Below, in pieces: positions 23,201 to 35,314 of a stretch of 64,000 bases of DNA. Numbering within the stretch: the stretch's first letter is position 1; the number at the start of each line of letters is the position of its first letter. Origin of the DNA: Allium sativum (Eukaryota; Streptophyta; Magnoliopsida; Asparagales; Amaryllidaceae); assembly GCA_030737875.1 (NCBI GenBank), contig JASFAX010000020.1:31076688-31140687 (forward strand). The letters are read 5' to 3'. Below the pieces are notes generated by a model, which was not told the DNA's origin, ran no database searches, and worked only from the letters and a program-made list of their open reading frames with translations. The position numbers were made by a program, and so were the translations under genes.

Positions 23201-24760
23201 TAGGCACACGAGAGGTTGAGGTCTGCGGTAGAAGAACCAGGAATATGCCTTGGTTGCTATGCGAGCGACCTAAAGACAGGGGTGGATAGCAGTGAGTCGG
23301 CGAATACATAAGGTGCCCGAGATAGCAAGTTCGTCGATCATCTACCATCTTGAGTCAAGCGTGTACGTACGGAAAGGCAGGGAACACCCAAAAGACCATA
23401 ATTTGCTATCTAATTATGGGTGAGGTAGGCCGTAGGATGTGGGCTGGCCGTAGTGTAGTTCTCATGCAAGATTTTCTCTTGTGTTGCCTTTCACTAGTTG
23501 AGGGAGGGGTCTCGTGGGACCATAGCCATGTGTAGAAAAGCAGACCTTAGCATCTGCATCGGCAGATAAATCTAAAGCTCCCGACCGAGTCCTGTATTCC
23601 TTGTTTTGGCCGGTGACAGGACTCGGATGGCACGATGTGATACATGTGCATACAGTTATAGAAAAACGATTCACGATGAATTCGTGGGAAAAAGGGCGAG
23701 GTTGAGGGTTAGCGTAATCCCTAGTGGCCTAGGTGGTTTAACCCAAACCGAAATACGAAAGCGTGCAATAGGTAAGCGTAATCCCTAGTGGTGCTAGGTG
23801 GCGTAAGTCCTAGTAGTTCAAACGATGATTCATATGGAAGAGCCTAGCTAGAACAAGGGTGACAGTCCAAACGAATTCAAGGATAATATGACACGAGGAA
23901 GCCCGTACGAGGTACGGCAAAGGACTGAACCTATATACATGGAAAGAAACATATGATTTGAGTAACCTATATATGCGATATACTAGGTTGACATGGACCA
24001 TTACACGACTTTGAGCAAGGGACATTCATGGTTAACACATGACGCGGGTAGGGGTACTAGTACGAGAGGTGCAGAGCAAATATACATGTTAGGACTAAGA
24101 AGAATATACATAATAGATACCGTGGGATGTTAGACGGGGTATATACCTTGGGATAATGTACTCGATAGAAATCTGACGATGTGATACCTTGACTTATCAT
24201 GACACCGTAGTTTATCATGATACCTTAGTTTACTTTGCCAAAGTAGTTCAACCGGCTACCCTGGTTTATCTATCCTGTAGTTATCCTTATGTTTACTTTC
24301 AGTTTATGCATGTCATGTTACCTTTACCTGTTTTTATACTGGAAGTAGATAGGACTTACTCAGTCTTTTTGACTGACCCGCTTTGTTTCGCCTCTTTTCT
24401 TCCGTTTCCCCCCACCCCAGGTTTCAGGGAGGAAACAATGCTGTTTAGTTCGGACTTCTTCTGCTTGAAGGTCATCATGGATGGATTGGACTTCTCTTGG
24501 CTATGGCTACTTTGCGGTTTTACTTGGGGAATAATTTATTAAAAAGTCTTTATGCTTCTTTACTATTGCAAGACAGGTTTTGATGTACTCTGATGTAAAA
24601 AGCTTTAGACCTTATTTATTCATGTTATGAAAGTTTGATTTTACTTCCGCTATTTATATATGTTCTGTCTTGTGATATTTCTGTGCATGATTACCAATAA
24701 TGCCCCTCTAAAGCTAGTGCATTCCTTTGCGAGTGACCCTAGCGGAGGCGGGGTGTTACA
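20265..24760 (+). repeat. LTR3 (3' LTR, 4496 bp)
   Basis: It ends TGTTACA at 24760, followed by the target duplication CACAT. It carries the most private differences of the three LTRs: GTCGACAGGTCT and CGACTGGG in the U3 array, and an interrupted C-run (CCCCCCACCCCAG) before the acceptor where LTR1 and LTR2 have an unbroken one. Hairpins are at 21837-21938 and 21947-22043. Confidence 0.92.
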
Positions 24761-25100
24761 CACATGCATGTTCACCCCTTATGTTTAGATCTAGTTTTTA
24801 TTCTATGCATGTTGTGATGTTTTCTCTTTATTCCATAAGTTAGCCTATTCGAGTCTAACGTATATTTCACGTTAAACGAACGAACGTACAACGTGGGGCA
24901 ATGGGATAACATTAAAAGATTTAATATTGAGAATTGGCATAAACGTCTTAAATGTGATGTTAATTGGTATAATTTTATATACCATAAATAGATGGACATA
25001 ATTGAGTCAATTATGGACATAGTTAAATTTGTAATTGATTGACAATTTGAATAGGGAAATTAATTCAAGTTGGGGATAATTAATTAGGTGTAATTAATCG

Positions 25101-25201
25101 CCTAAGACACAAGGTTAGACTCGTTTGTGGTGTAAGACTGCTTGGACCCACCTGGCAAATCTAGCTGCCACAAATGCCAGTCTAATATGGGAGGTCTTAG
25201 G
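25101..25201 (+). other. Multi-stem hairpin 1 of LTR A
   Basis: Outer stem CCTAAGAC/GTCTTAGG, middle TTAGACT/AGTCTAA, inner TTTGTGG/CCACAAA. The apex has decayed to CTTGGACCCACCTGG, two CCGG to YTGG changes typical of methylated-C loss. Confidence 0.8.
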
Positions 25202-25222
25202 CATAAATTAAATGTGTAACAG

Positions 25223-25327
25223 TTGTAAAGACACGAGGTTAGGCTCATTTGTGGTGCAAGACAGCCCCGACCCGCCCGGCAAATCTAGCTGCCACAAATG
25301 CCAGTCTAATGTGGGAGGTCTTTACAA
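25223..25327 (+). other. Multi-stem hairpin 2 of LTR A
   Basis: Outer stem TTGTAAAGAC/GTCTTTACAA (10 perfect pairs), middle TTAGGCT/AGTCTAA (one G-U), inner TTTGTGG/CCACAAA, apex CCCCGACCCGCCCGG. GGTTAAGT and ACTTAACC units follow at about 25355-25520. Confidence 0.8.
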
Positions 25328-25349
25328 GGTTACGGTATTAATGAATTAA

Positions 25350-26680
25350 GAAACACTTAACCTGATAAACATGTAGTGGGACATGAGGGGGTTAAGTCGG
25401 TGCCTTGGGTTGCATATGGAATTTAGTGGGTGCCTTGGGTGGCATATGAAATACAATTAGATCCACTTAACCAAGATTGAAACATGTAAGAAGACATGAA
25501 TAAGAATGGGGTTAAGTGGGAAAAACCTTAGAGGGGACCAAGAATAGGTGGAAAGCTTGTGTCATGCATGAGCGCCCTTTTCAAACCAGTAACCCATTAA
25601 GTATCTTTGTGGGCTTGACCCAAGTCGAGGATGGGACAGGCGTACTGAATTTGATTGTAAGAGGTCAAAACAGGTCAGCGGTGGCAACGCAAGTCCAACG
25701 AGTTCATATGCGTGTGTGGGCCCGGGTTGGTAGGTAAGATGTTGTTGCATCGTGTAGATATAAGCCATGCATTTTTGGTTGTATTGGGTTGCCACTTTGG
25801 AGAGTGATACACCCCACTATGGTGCCAGCACAGGTATCTACGAGTTATGGAGCCGATCAAATGGGGGTTGTGGGTACACCTAGTGGAGATAGGGGCAGAC
25901 GGCACCTACGAAGGTAGCTAGGGGTACACTAAACTACCATAATCATTATTAAGTTTTGTAGGAGGGATCAACCTTTAGGTGACTAGTGGTGGTGCAGTGT
26001 AATAATTATCTTATAGTGATTAGTTGCGCCTTTAACGTCATCTTGGTTCATCATATTTCCTCGTTTTGTTCTGTCATACCCTATTGTTCACAGGTTTGCA
26101 AGGAAGGAATACTATAGCTTAGGGCCGATTTCTTTCAGTTTCTTGAAGAGAGTAGATGTATCACTTAGGAATTTCTCATCTTTATGGCTTTGTTTATGCT
26201 TAGTAGGGATTTATGCATTCATGTTATTCAAGTATTTGCTTCTTTATGTACTTTGAAGTTTTTGGAAAAGACTACTGATCCTGTTGTAATGGTTTTGAAA
26301 ACTACTTATGTAAACTCTTTTTGAGTTATAATGAAATAAAATAAGTTTTAATCTTCCGCTGTGTTCTTTTATTTACTTATTCTTTTAACTTTTCTGTTCT
26401 ATACAACAATAACGCTTCATGGACATTGACGCATTCTCTTTGTGAGTGACATTATTGGACGTGGGGTGTTATACGTGGTATCATAGCTATGGTTAAAAAA
26501 ACAGATAAAAAGTTTTGAAAAGTGTTTTCAAAAGTATTATTTTCCTAGAAAGTATTTTCATAAAATTATTTTAAAGAAGCTATTTTCAAGGAAAGTTTAT
26601 TTAAAAGTGAAAAATCCCCACAAGCCATACATCTCTCTTTCACTTCCCTTGTTTTAAAACTCTTTCTTTTTCTTTTCAGC
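25350..26680 (+). other. Rest of LTR A, primer site and gag leader
   Basis: No gene is seen. The sequence contains scattered GGTTAAGT/ACTTAACC motifs, the putative splice acceptor at 26093, AT-rich sequence resembling the poly(A) region (about 26280-26345), the LTR end at 26473 and the primer site TGGTATCATAGC (26476-26487, 11 of 12 to the tRNA-Met site). Confidence 0.65.
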
Positions 26681-27560
26681 ATGTCTGGAACATCTGAGAT
26701 ACCAGAGGGTGTTCATGTACCCGGTTGGTTTCGTCATTATCTCAAGGCTAGGGCTGCTACCGCAGGACCGGCCAACATTCCTCCTCCTCTTCCCCCAGCT
26801 CTGGCCATTCCTCCGTGTGGAGATACTTTCTCCAAGATATGTAAAGACTTTCGTTCGATGGGTGTTTAGTGGGACTGAAACGTTCATTGAAGCTAGAAAT
26901 TGGTTGAAAGAAGTGGAGGATCTGTTTGGCATCTTCGATTTGGACGATTGTAAGAAGGTCCAATCGGATGCTTGGTTAATGAAGGACAAAGCTTCATTTT
27001 GGTGGGAGGTCACTAATGGAGAGCGTCCGGTTGATACATGGCCAGATTTCAGGCGTGGGTTTGAGGCAAAGTTTCTCTCACGGGCTGTAGGGAATCTATA
27101 CATGGATAGGTTTTTGGCATTAAAGCAAGGGAATCTATCAGTGAAATAATACATCAACAAGTTCAATCAGTTGGCGAGATTTGGCTTGGACTTGGTGAAT
27201 ACACCAAAAAAGAAGGCACTGAGATTTGTTAAGGGTTTGAACGAGCCACTACGTGGGTTAGCTATGACCCACATCCCTATGGGGGCCACCTTTGAGAGGC
27301 TAGTTGATATGGCGCTTATGCATGAAGAGGAGAAGGGCGCCAATGCCAATAAGGCACCACAAAAGAAAGGGGATCAAAAGAAGCCGCAATAGCAATAACA
27401 AAACAAGAAGGCTGGGAAGAAAAATAGTGGCAAAAGAAAGAAGAAGTGCTTTAATTATGGGACACCATGCCATATGAGTAAAGACTTTGGGAAAAAGAAG
27501 AAGACTGGTTGTTTCCACTGTGGAGAGGCAGGTCATCTAGTTTAGGACTTCCCAAGGGCA
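26681..27560 (+). pseudogene. Element A gag (capsid and zinc knuckle), broken
   Basis: Gag would form the capsid and bind the element's RNA. ATG at 26681 opens a 62-codon frame (MSGTSEIPEG...). A frameshift near 26865 moves reading to the frame of 26709-27149, with the capsid-type segment FIEARNWLKEVEDLF and WWEVTNGERPVDTWPDF. A TAA at 27147-27149 replaces the usual Glu codon before YINKFNQLARFG, and the frame then runs to 27392. Further stops precede a zinc knuckle (CFHCGEAGHL, about 27517-27541) whose last cysteine is lost. Composition and motif order match Tekay/Del-type chromovirus gag. It is non-functional. Confidence 0.85.
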
Positions 27561-27591
27561 AAGAACTTCTGGAGGGCAGCTCCAGGCTCTC

Positions 27592-27999
27592 ATGGCACCA
27601 GGGCAGGCCAGGGAGCAAGTCCAGGATCTCGCAGTCCCACCGCTGCAAGAACGAGGTAGAAACATTTCTATTGATAGTTTAGTATTTCTGTTTGATCATA
27701 TTGTCCGTACTTCATTCAATTATGGCGCATCACATTCGTTTATCTCTACATCATTAGTTGAAACACTGCACTTAAATACTAGTCTTATTGTGGATCCCAT
27801 TGTAGTCTCAAATCCTCTTGGTGGGTCGGCTCATTTATCCATGGTTTTTAGGGATTTGAGATTGCCTATCTTAGGCTTTGGTTTTGAATATAATGCTTTT
27901 GTGCTTGGTTTCATAGTCTATGGGTTGATTCTAGGGATGGATTGGCTAGCCCGATATGGCGCCATCCTAGATTGTGAACGAAGGGTAGTAAAATGTTGA
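27592..27999 (+). pseudogene. Element A aspartic protease, active site lost
   Basis: This domain would cut the polyprotein. The 135-codon frame contains GASHSFISTSLVETLHLNT and ILGMDWLARYGAILDC, the flanking signatures of the gypsy retropepsin. The residues before GASHSF are F-N-Y, where the family has D-S/T-G-A, so the catalytic Asp appears replaced. It is in a different frame from gag and from RT. The relic in the three-LTR element matches this segment. Confidence 0.83.
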
Positions 28000-29654
28000 C
28001 TCGTAGTGGAAAGACCCTTGATATTTCTTGTGACCATAGAGGATCGGTGATGCTTAGTTATCTAGAGTCACTTGACGCATCCAATGATGATTTACATTAT
28101 GTTCATATAGTCCGTGAATATGTTGATGTCTTCGATGAGGTGAGGGGTCTACCCCCAAAACGTGAGAAAGACTTTCGTATTTATCTTGTAGACAATTCAA
28201 AACCAGTATCTCTTCCAGTACGCCACATGGCTCCTCGTGAGAGGAGGGAGCTCAATAAGCAAGTAGTGGAGTTTCTTGAAAAAGGGTTCATAAGATGTAG
28301 TATATCGGAGTGGGGTGCTCTAGTAGTATTTGCCACGAAGGCGGATGAGTCCCTTAGACTTTGTGTGGACTATAGAGAGCTTAATAAACTTACTAAGAAG
28401 AAAAGGAACCCACTGCCGAGGATTGACCATCTCTTCGATCAGTTAGTTGGCGCCTCAGTGTTTTCGTAGGTGGACATAGCCACTGGTTTCCATCAGTTGA
28501 GAGTGGCTGAGGATAGCATAGACAAGACTGCCTTTAGGACTCCAGACTGTTTCTATGAATGGCTTGTGATGCCCTTCGGTTTGACAAACACCCCCACATA
28601 CAATATTGACTTGATGAGTAGGGTGTTTATGGAGTACCTTAATAAATTCATGGTGGACTTTGTGGACGACATCTTGGTCTTTTCTAAGAGCGAGGAAGAC
28701 ATGCCTTACATCTTAGGGAAGTGTTGGAGACCCTTTCGAGCGCATAACCTTAAAGCTAAATTTTCTAAATGTCACTTTTGGAGGAAGGAAGTGCGACTCT
28801 TAGGGCACGTGGTTTCCAAAGAAGGGATGGCTGTGGATCCCACGAAGGTGGTATCCATCCAAGATTGGACGGTCCCTAAAAGTGCTACCGAGGTGAGGAG
28901 TTTCTTGGGGTTGGCAGGCTACTATAGGAAGTTTATCAAGGACTTCGAAAAAATATCAGCCCATTTAACATGCTTGACAAAGAAGAACCTAGTTTTTACA
29001 TGGGACGTAGATTGTGATGATGAGTTCCAACATTTAAAGAGAGCTTTGACCATAGCCCCAGTCTTAGTGTTGCCAGATGGGAGTAAGCCATTTACCATTT
29101 ATACCGATGCTTGTGGGACAGGACTAGGCGCAGTCTTAATGCAAGAGGGAAGGGTAATAGCCTATGGTGGAAGGCAGTTGAGAGTACATGAGAGAAATTA
29201 CCCTACGCATGACCTAGAGTTGGCCGTTTCTGTTTTCGCAGTTAAGTCTTGGTGCCATTATCTTCTTGGTGAGAAATTTGAATTGTTTACAGACCACAAA
29301 TCACTAAAATATTTGTTCTCTCAAAAGGACTTAAACTTAAGGTAGCAACGGTGGATGGAATTCTTAGCGTCCTACGATTTCGGGATAGCATATACCCCTG
29401 GAAAGGGTAACGTGGTGGCAGACGCCTTAAGTAGGAAAAGATTGTCCTTGAGTCCGTTGTTTGTTTAATGGCAAAGCTTAGAGTTCATCTCTACGTTTGA
29501 CTTTAGAACTTACATTGACTTTGTACCCGGTTTGCTAGCATCCTTAGAGGTCAGACCTATGATTTTGGGACGGATTGGTGAGGCACAGCGAGATGACCAA
29601 CAGTTGGTTGAGTTAGTAGAGAAGCTCATAAGGGGGGAGTCATCGAGCCATCTC
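27993..29654 (+). pseudogene. Element A reverse transcriptase, RNase H and integrase start, truncated
   Basis: RT would copy the RNA into DNA. One frame runs from 27993 to about 29654, interrupted by TAG at 28467 (where Lys is usual before VDIATGFHQL), TAG at 29343 (after DLNLR, where Gln is usual) and another stop near 29467. Visible blocks: [13 protein letters not shown] entry region, [20 protein letters not shown], the catalytic FVDD at 28659-28670, LGHVVSKEGM, SFLGLAGYYRKFI, then RNase H with YTDACGTGLGAVL and DHKSLKYL. The integrase is cut at 29654 by LTR B. The RT resembles the Tekay/Del group of chromoviruses. Confidence 0.9.
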
Positions 29655-30005
29655 TGTGACGGCCCGCCCCGCACCAACCGACATTTACTCCAAATGTGCA
29701 CTGTACACATGTCCAGTTAGCACGGAACGGGTCATCAGAAGGAAAAGGAAGAAAGAAATGAACATGCAAGGAACCTGTAGAATGTCTCACAGCGCATAGG
29801 ATAAAATATAATAATAACATACTTGACATAAAATAGGTGAGATAGTGCATAAGCTGAAACAACTAACATAGCAGCGGAAAATGAAAGTACAGCTTATGAT
29901 CCAAAGTTAAACATTATTACAACTTTTCAAATTGTCTCAAAGAAAAAGCAAGATAAAGGAGGTACACTACTAATGCCCAAGTAGCGACCACCAATGACAT
30001 AGGGA

Positions 30006-30073
<68 letters not shown>

Positions 30074-32157
30074 GTGGAAGCCTCCTGCCCGCCTCCGAAT
30101 CAGCTACTCGCGCATCACCAGCTAACCTGTCTCTAGTCTGCTCGTGTGAGCACCCAGAGTAATAAGAGGAGACATAAAACTATGGGTCATACATAAAGCC
30201 TGGTATGAGCGATAAGCATCTAAAGTGAACAATAATAGGTAGACTAAAACATACCTGAACCTGGACCTGCAACCAAAGAGTTAGCACTATATACTGCATA
30301 ATACTCTAAGGTGCCATATCAAATGGTGTAAAGATACGGAGGTGGGGGGTGTGCATGTCATAGTGATGGCAAACAATCAAACATAGCATCCATCCTCACA
30401 TCTCTCACTCAGTGTGTAAAGCATATGATATTCACCACTTCGATCACCCATCCTTGCTACGATCACTTTGCCCTATGAAGGCATAAATGGCTTCACTGCA
30501 CTGATAACATAGCCACTAGTCCTTTGCTATGTCCACTTGCCCCATGGAGTTATTCACCCCATCTGCGCTGGCTCATAGCCTTACCAAACCTTTACTATGT
30601 CCACTTGCCCCATGGAGTTATTCACCCCATCTGCACTGGCTCATAGTCTTACTACGCATCACCTTGCCCCTCAAGTCATAATGACTCTACTGCACTGATA
30701 ACGTAGTCTTGCTACCAACACCTTACCCCTCAAATCGCAATGACTCTACTGCACTAATAAGTAGCCCATCATCCATTTTTAGTGGTGAATCGAAGTTATG
30801 AACATCGACGACTCCTTATCACACGTCCCGCAGCAAAGCCCAACCATGAAGTGAACTCATTGGTTCCCAATTGGTTCCTGAGCTCTAACTTCCCATATTG
30901 GACTACCTTTGCATCTCGGGTTATTGGTCAATACTGGGTCGGATCGGGTTCCCTTCAAGCTAACGGTTCGGGTCGGGTGCCTACGTTGAGTCGGTTCGGT
31001 GTGTTGTCTTCCCCTGTAGCGGTTCGGTTCGGGTTCACAGCACTGCGTCGGTTCGGGTCGGGTGTCCCCCTTCAGGTTGGGTCGGGTGCCATCTCCCATC
31101 CAGTTCGTGCTCCCGCTCCGATCAGCTCCTTCGTTCTTCACATGCTCCGATCCGATCCCTCCTCCTTTATCCAATCCGATCCCAGTTCAATTTGCATGGC
31201 CTTCCTTTTTGCCAGTTTTCTCAAGTGTTAGGTTCCGATCCGATCGAATCCCTTGCCCAGTTTAACTTATCCGATCCGAGCCACCAGATCCGTTCCGATC
31301 CGATCCTGCACTATTTCCTTAAGCTTTTCCAGCAAGTGTTTACGCCATTCGACGACGTTTTCGACCATTCTAACTATTGAAATCAATCACAAAGCATATC
31401 ATACAGTCATAGCAACATGCATAATCAACCACAAACATCAAAACATGAACATGATAGGTTAAAATGGATCAAACATGCCCAAAACCCCATATTTCCCCTT
31501 AAGCATGTTTAGGTGAAACTAATAATAGGATTAACAAAACTTAACCAAATTAACCCAAATTCATATCAGAGGTCTAAAACATCATTAAAGAATTTATGAA
31601 CATTTTTCCCGAATTTATTAGTGTATAAATTCGCTAATTAACACTAATTACCCTTAACTAACCCTAATTAGTGCAAAACTAGGCAAGTCACTCACCTTAG
31701 CCACAAACAAACTATGATCTCAAATAAATCTCTGATTTGATGCAAATCCCAATGCTAAACAACAGCTCCAATGTTGATTTTTGTAAATCTTCCTTGATTA
31801 GATGTTGCTAAGCTGAACCCTTGATTAAAAGATGATTTGGAGGTGATTTAGAGGTTGGAGGCCATTTTTAGGGTTCCTTGATGATAAGTGGAGGCTAGAA
31901 AACTGAAATGGAATGATTCTCTAACTCATTTCAGCCTTCACATAACCCTAATCCCGAAATGGGTTATGGGCCTATTCACTAATCACCCTATTTGGCCCGG
32001 TTAAGCAGTTTTTCACCTTCCAAACCTTAATTCAGCCATATCTCCCAAACGGTAAGTCCGTTTGGCTATTATGACCACCCTGCGGAAAGGTAAACCTTCA
32101 AAAAAATCTAATGGAAGTGGTTTCAGGTCAAAATTCCTTTCCAATCAAAAGTTATGA
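29655..32157 (-). repeat. Family-B LTR, truncated at its 5' end (minus strand)
   Basis: It starts TGTGACGGCCCG (complement of the LTR 3' end) and is collinear with the complete solo LTR at 36152-39610, minus the organelle insert. It stops about 10-15% short of the expected end, at 32157, where sequence switches abruptly to copia pol. Minus orientation is inferred from the CAGAC-TTTTT-GTCTG hairpin, the donor GCCTAAG|GTGAGT (31695) and the mini-uORF MASNL (31865 down to 31848), all of which read on the minus strand. Pentameric GATCCGATCC and CGGTTCGG runs lie at about 30,940-31,310. Confidence 0.82.
30008..30072. repeat. (TA)n microsatellite, about 32 units
   Basis: A nearly pure TA run inside LTR B copy 1. 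The second copy has only a short interrupted AT stretch at the same place (37446-37465), so the expansion is copy-specific. Confidence 0.97.
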
Positions 32158-33690
32158 GATGACGCAGTTACCTTCGGAGATAATTCAAGAGGATTTATCA
32201 TTGGCAAAGGAGATGTGTGCAACTATGGTATTTCAAATCTACCTCTTATTACTAATGTTTCTTTAGTTAAAAATTTAAAACATAATTTACTTAGTATTAG
32301 TCAATTATGTAATAAAGGTTTTAAAATAACATTATTTGAAAACAAATGTAGTATTTTTGACAAAGAACAAAATATTATTTTTGAAGGAAATAGAGATAGA
32401 AATATTTATGCTCTACATTTGAAAGTAAATAATAATAAAGAAATGTGTTTGATTGTCAATAACAACAACTCTTGGTTATGGCACAAGTGTTTTTGTCACA
32501 TAAATTTTAAAACTATACAAAGACTTTCAAAACATGAGTTAGTAAAAGGTCTACCTAAAATAAATTTTAAAGTAAACAATCTATGTGAAGACTGTCAGAT
32601 AGGTAAACTAACCAAATCTTTTTTTAAATCGAAAAAGGTTATTTCAACTTTACAACCGTTAGAACTATTACATATGGACTTATTTGGTCCAACTCAAGTT
32701 CAATCATTAAGTCACAATCGTTATGTATTCGTAATAATTGATGATTTCTCAAGATAAACATGGACTATTTTTATGAAAAATAAAAGTGATACTTTTGGCA
32801 TTTTAAAGATTTCATCAAAAAGATTCAATATTCTAGAGATTTAAAAGTTAAAAACATTCGAAGTGATCACGGTGGAGAATTCGACAATGAATCTTTTGAA
32901 CATTTTTGTAAAAAGAAAGGAGTAAATCATAATTTCTCTTTTCCTAGAACTCCACATCAAAATGGAGTTGTAGAAAGAAAGAATAGAACTTTACAAGAAT
33001 GTGCAATAACTCTACTTAATGGAAATACTTTACCTAAACAATTTTCGGCAGAAGCTGTAGCAAATGCTTGCTACGTATTAAATCGAATTTCTATTCGGGC
33101 TTTAACTAAAAATACTCCTTACGAACTTTTTAATGGAAGGAAACCAAATATTTCATATTTTAAAGTTTTTGGTTCTAAATGTTTCATTCTTAATACTAAA
33201 GATCAACTTGGAAAATTTGATGCAAAAGTTGATCACAGAATTTTTGTTGGATATTCAGAACGTAGTAAGGCATATCGTATTTTCAACAAACGTACTAATG
33301 TTATAGTAGAATCCTTACACGTATCTTTTGATGAAAATTTTAATAAAAATATAAAGAACAAAGATGATGATGAAATCATTGAAAATATAAGTCTTGAAAA
33401 TACGGAAAATAATCCCATAGAATATATCAGATCACCTCCCAAAATCTTAAAAGATCATCCAACACAAAATATTATTGGTGAAATTGACACATACATTCAA
33501 ACAATAAGTCAATTAAATCAAATGGGTCATGTAGCTTTTCTTTCAACTATTGAAACCAGAAATCCGAAAGAAGCTTCAACAAATGATTATTGGATTATTG
33601 CTATGCAAGAAGAGCTAAACCAATTCAAACGCAATGATGTCTGGGAGCTAGTTACTCGACCAAACGATCATTAGGTTATTGGTACAAAAT
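32158..33690 (+). pseudogene. Copia protease end and integrase, broken
   Basis: The frame starts at the deletion point with VTFGDNSRGFIIG (protease C-terminal part). A 180-codon stretch (32215-32757) carries the integrase zinc finger (WHKCFCHINF with CEDCQIGK) and the first catalytic Asp in LHMDLFGP, then a stop at 32755. A frameshift near 32800 leads to IRSDHGGEF (second Asp) and PHQNGVVERKN (catalytic Glu), and on to the GKFDAKVDHRIFVGYS region by about 33260. It would insert the DNA copy into chromosomes. It is not functional. Confidence 0.87.
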
Positions 33691-35081
33691 GGGTATATAA
33701 AAACAAGGCGGATGAACTTGGAAATATCACAAGAAATAAAGCTATATTGGTTGCTCAAGGGTACAATCAAGAAGAAGGTATCGATTACGAAGATACTTTC
33801 GCACCAGCAGCAAGACTAGAAGCTATACACATTTTATTAGCATACGCAAGTTTTCATAACATCAAACTTTGTCAAATGGACGTTAACAGCGCCTTCTTAA
33901 ATGGTTTTATTAAAGAAAATGTTTATGCAGAACAACCACTACTATTCATACATGAGAAATATTCAGATTATGTCTATAAACTTAAAAAGGCATAATATGG
34001 TTTTAAACAAGCACCTCGTGCTTGGTATGAACGACTTAAAAGTTATTTAATAAATTCTGGTTTTCTAATAGGAAAAGCATATCAAACTTTATTTATTAAA
34101 AATACAAATAAAGATATTTTAATTGTACAAATTTATGTAGATGACATAATTTTCGGTTCAACTAATGAAAATTTATGTAAAGAATTTTCTACAATAATGA
34201 CGAACTAATTTGAAATGTCACATATGGGAGAATTATCATATTTTCAAGGATTACAAATTAAACAAGTTTCAAATGGTATTTTTATTTATCAAGGAAAGTA
34301 TTGTAATAATTTAGTTAAACGTTTTGGTCTAGACAACACTTCGGGAAAGCCAACTCCAATGAGTACTTCTGTTCATCTTGAAAAAGACGAAAAAGGAAAA
34401 TGTATAGATCAAAAATTATATAGAAGTATGATCGGATCGTTACTTTATTTAACTACAACCTGCCCTTATATTATGATGAGTGTATGATTGTGTGCGCGAT
34501 TTCAATCTGATCCCAAAGAATCACATCTAAGAGTAGTAAAGTGGATATTAAGTATCTTAATAATACTAAGGACTTTGGTCTTTTTTATCTGAAAGGATGT
34601 CCATTTGATTTAGTATCCTACAGTGATGCTGATTATGGTGGATCTCGGACGGATAGAAAAGTACAAGTGGTATGTGCCATTTCATTGGAAAGTCACTTGT
34701 ATCTTGGTTTAGTGAGAAACAAAACTGTGTGTCACTCTCTACATGTGAAGCAGAATACATATCTATTGCTTTAGCATGTGCACAAGTAATTTACATACAA
34801 CAAACATTCAAAGATTTTGGAGTTAATTTAACTAAGTCAACAATATATTGTGATAATACTAGTGCTATAAATTTATCTAAAAATCCAATAAATCACTCTA
34901 GGACTAAACATATAGATATCCGACATCATTTCCTACATGACAATATAGAAAAGATATTATTAACTTCGAATATGTTTCAACCGAAAACCAGATTGCAGAT
35001 ATTTTTACTAAAGCACTATTAGAAAATTCGTTTATTAAATTACGACGAGAATTAGGGATTGTTTCAGTAAAAGATATATAA
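33600..35081 (+). pseudogene. Copia reverse transcriptase and RNase H, broken
   Basis: Readable blocks: WELVTRPND followed by a stop at 33672, KWVYKNKADE, VAQGYNQEEGIDYEDTFAP, MDVNSAFLNG, a stop in the LKKALYG position (33993), the catalytic YVDD at 34134-34145, a stop at 34206, MGELSYFQGLQIKQ and GSLLYLT. RNase H has VSYSDADYGG and STCEAEYIS in two frames. The polyprotein ends at about 35081 after LGIVSVKDI. At least four stops and several frameshifts are present. The layout is otherwise collinear with SIRE elements. Confidence 0.88.
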
Positions 35082-35314
35082 ATCAGTATAATCTTTTCCT
35101 ATAAAATCAAGTACGTCTTTATTTCTAACTTACTACCTTTTTTTAGCACATTTCCCAAAAACCCTCACAACACTCAAGTTCTTCTATGGCTACAGACTTT
35201 TGAAAATTCTTACCACATATTCCTTAGTTGTTTTTCTTATATAAACCTATGGTTTACTTTACTACAAACTTACAAACACAAATTTCAGTATTGAAGAAGC
35301 TCAACTAGATACAC

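Larger units (their letters stand above)
7307..24765 (+). mobile_element. Non-autonomous LTR element with three LTRs and two internal regions (LARD-like)
   Basis: The order is LTR1 7312-11807, internal 11808-13787, LTR2 13788-18284, internal 18285-20264, LTR3 20265-24760. The whole is flanked by the 5-bp target duplication CACAT (7307-7311 and 24761-24765), so it behaves as one insertion into LTR A. LTRs begin TGTAACA and end TGTTACA. Each internal region starts with a TGGTATCAGAGC primer site and ends with a purine tract. LTRs of about 4.5 kb around a 2 kb internal region lacking gag-pol fit the 'large retrotransposon derivative' class. The extra LTR-internal unit (period 6476-6477 bp) most simply arose by unequal crossing-over between LTRs. 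Copies are nearly identical, so insertion and duplication are recent. Confidence 0.93.
6584..26093 (+). other. Putative leader intron inside LTR A (split by the nested element)
   Basis: A consensus 5' splice site, AAG|GTGAGC, lies at 6584, 171 bp after the TATA box start. A 3' splice site, TTGTTCACAG|G, ends at 26093, about 380 bp before the LTR end. Without the nested element the intron would be about 2.06 kb and would contain both hairpins and the 68-bp repeats. Sequence after the acceptor resembles the corresponding exon of the three-LTR element. This is a sequence-based inference with no transcript evidence. Confidence 0.45.
5971..26473 (+). mobile_element. 5' LTR of gypsy element A, split by a nested element
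   Basis: The LTR begins TGTAACACCC at 5971 and ends TGTTATA at 26473, a decayed TGTTACA. The two parts, 5971-7311 and 24766-26473, make about 3.05 kb once the inserted three-LTR element is removed. A primer-binding site follows immediately. The segment contains phased TGASTCA-like sites, a TATA box, a 5' splice-site match, a 68-bp tandem repeat, two multi-stem hairpins and a 3' splice-site match, in that order. No 3' LTR of A is in the window because the element is cut at 29654. The LTR length suits Tekay/Del chromoviruses. Confidence 0.85.
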
